Source: Takifugu bimaculatus
Lineage: Eukaryota; Chordata; Actinopteri; Tetraodontiformes; Tetraodontidae
Length of the DNA: 64,000 nucleotides
Direction of reading: 5' to 3'
Assembly: GCA_004026145.2 (NCBI GenBank)
Contig: CP034986.1
Coordinates: 7,990,929-8,054,928, forward strand
Positions 62,356-64,000 of the stretch are shown piece after piece; positions within the stretch are counted from its first letter, which is position 1, and every line of letters begins with the position of its first letter. The position numbers were made by a program, and so were the translations under genes. Under the pieces are notes generated by a model. The model made no database searches, was not told where the DNA came from, and was given only the letters and a program-made list of their open reading frames with translations.

Positions 62356-64000
62356 CGACGTTGCGACTGAATCGTTACATTAAAACACGTCGCGCCTCAG
62401 TTTTGGATGTCCAACGAAAAGCACATTAGCATCAGATCACTGTTTTAGAGTTTTGCGCCGCTTTAGCTTTTGGCCGCTAGTACGAATAGCCCTGGATGCT
62501 AATGAACGTGGGTGAGCTCCCACACACTCGCAGAGCTTCACCTCCGACTTGATTCCTCCAATTGAACAAATTGCTCGTCCAACAATTCTTCACAAAAGCA
62601 GATTAGCAAACGGTCAATGAGGCGCCGCGCTATTAGCCTCGACAGTGTGCTACGTGCTGCAGGAGCGCGGAGCATTAAGTAGCCTCGAAAACACTTCAAG
62701 AAGCAATTAGCCAAACGGCTGCGTTGCATTTCACGTGGGAATTAGATGAATTCGACATCGAGCGCGTCAGCAACAGTCGGTGGCAGGAAACTCCATCAGC
62801 TCTCAGCTAGCGGTTAGCCGACATCACAGACAGGCTAAAGAGCATCTTTGTGGCTTCTTGTTCGTGGAGATTGTGGACGCGTGCGCAAAAACAAATCTGA
62901 CCTTTTTATGAATCACTTCAACGATTTTAGCCGCAACACCAGCGCTGTTAGCGGGGGGGGGGGGTCGTTTAAGGAAAACGATGCGGGTTTAACTGGACCC
63001 ACAGGACTTCTGGGGGTGCATAAACACAGCGTCCAATCATATGGAAGCTTTAAAACTCGGGTCCACACTCCCGTTTTCCCCATTTTTGTCCCCCGCTCCT
63101 ACTTTTCCCTTCCGATTGCGACCCGCTAGTCGGGCCGGACCGCACAATAGAACCAATCATTGCTATTCAATTTAGCCCCATTTTTCCACACAACACAGGC
63201 GGCTGCGTGCTTCCGCCCCGTGATCCGGCTCCCATTTTCCGCGCGTGATTACACCTGAATTAGCATAAAAATGTCAAACAAAGAAGGCAGCAGCGAGCGA
63301 GCAGCACTAGCGCCGCGCTAGCGGACGCAGGAGGCAGGAGACAGCTCGTCAGCCGTAGAATCCCCCGCCACCTCTTTCATTGCTCATTACTTTTGAGTTG
63401 TTGGCAGAGGAAACGACGCTAATTAAGAAGTAGCTGTCTCGCTGACACGTTGTTTCCCTCTTGCGATGATGTGAAAGCGTTTATTTCTCTATAGAAGCCG
63501 AATTAGATGAACACGTTAGCTGTCAAAAGCTGCCGCTCGCAGGGAAAAGCAGCGCGTAATAGAGCGACATGGCGTAGCCGTGTTTACCCGCCACCGTATG
63601 AAAGCAAATTCCAACAACTGCTTAGCACGTTAGCACGCGGCGCACGCACGCAGAGGGGCCTCGGAAGCAGCCGCGGCTAAATTGGCGGCCGCTGAAGGCG
63701 GTGACGCAACCGACGCCGGGACGGCGGTGACGAGGAAGCTCAAGGCGCCGGCTGGGAAAATAAGACGTCGCCGTGCCAAACAAATCAATTAGGCTAATGC
63801 GCAGCGCACATCAAAGACCGCTTAAGATGATAAGAGGGTTTCTGCTGATGTGCACGATTTACATCCGAACCTCTGAGGTGTGGAAGCAGAGTGGCGGCTA
63901 ATTTAGCCTCGTTAAAGTGCAGGCCAGAGGAAAACAACAGCATTTATATTGTAGCTGGCGCTGCTAGCGTGAGAGGAAAATAACGCATTGATAGATGCTA

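Larger units (their letters stand above)
57452..64000. other. Region downstream of dthd1, no confident gene
   Basis: 6.5 kb. It holds (GT)n at 58919-58971 and 60326-60347, C-runs at 58347-58362 and 60386-60401, a G-rich block at 60490-60580, an 8-bp tandem repeat at 62302-62355 and one orphan exon candidate at 60793-60857. Probable intergenic sequence or intron of a gene beyond the right edge. I found no dthd1 poly(A) signal I would trust. Confidence 0.6.

Noticed and set aside
1..64000. Bacterial, phage, CRISPR or biosynthetic gene content
   Set aside because: Spliced vertebrate genes fill the coding part; no direct-repeat/spacer array or operon structure is present.

Overview
This window is vertebrate nuclear DNA, almost certainly from a ray-finned (probably percomorph) fish. 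It has short exons with GT-AG introns of 77 bp to about 6 kb, abundant (CA)n/(TG)n microsatellites and several intronic minisatellites. There are no bacterial operons, CRISPR arrays or phage genes. The two genes are recognised from translated exons and from their pairing: ARAP2 and DTHD1 are also adjacent and head-to-head in human (4p14).

Region 1, about 0.4-49.4 kb, minus strand: arap2, the Arf-GAP/Rho-GAP/ankyrin-repeat-named/PH protein 2. I assembled 23 coding exons whose splice phases all agree, giving 1,257 codons in one open frame. Order: SAM, linker, PH1, PH2, ArfGAP zinc finger, PH3, PH4, RhoGAP. The RA domain, PH5 and C-terminus lie beyond the left edge, so the gene is truncated there. 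Most of the window is arap2 intron, holding at least seven minisatellite or low-complexity arrays.

Region 2, about 49.4-52.4 kb: the intergenic gap between the two divergent genes. It has a CpG-dense block (about 50.43-50.96 kb) that probably holds the arap2 promoter and a non-coding first exon.

Region 3, about 52.4-57.5 kb, plus strand: dthd1 (death domain containing 1) in 9 inferred exons, with ZU5-like, UPA-like and C-terminal death-domain parts. The death-domain exon carries an apparent +1 frameshift at an AAAA run, and the exon 5/6 junction is unresolved.

Region 4, about 57.5-64 kb: no convincing gene. It holds microsatellites, homopolymers and one weak orphan exon candidate at 60.8 kb on the minus strand.

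ARAP2 is known in mammals as a PI(3,4,5)P3-dependent Arf6 GAP at focal adhesions whose RhoGAP domain binds RhoA without GAP activity; the fish protein shows the same arginine-finger replacement (Gln). DTHD1 is a poorly characterised UNC5/ankyrin-like death-domain protein. Nothing here shows that the two products work together. I did not find a clear new biological system. The most useful leads are dinucleotide repeats sitting directly on arap2 splice sites, the dthd1 frameshift, and unexplained minus-strand open frames inside a dthd1 intron.
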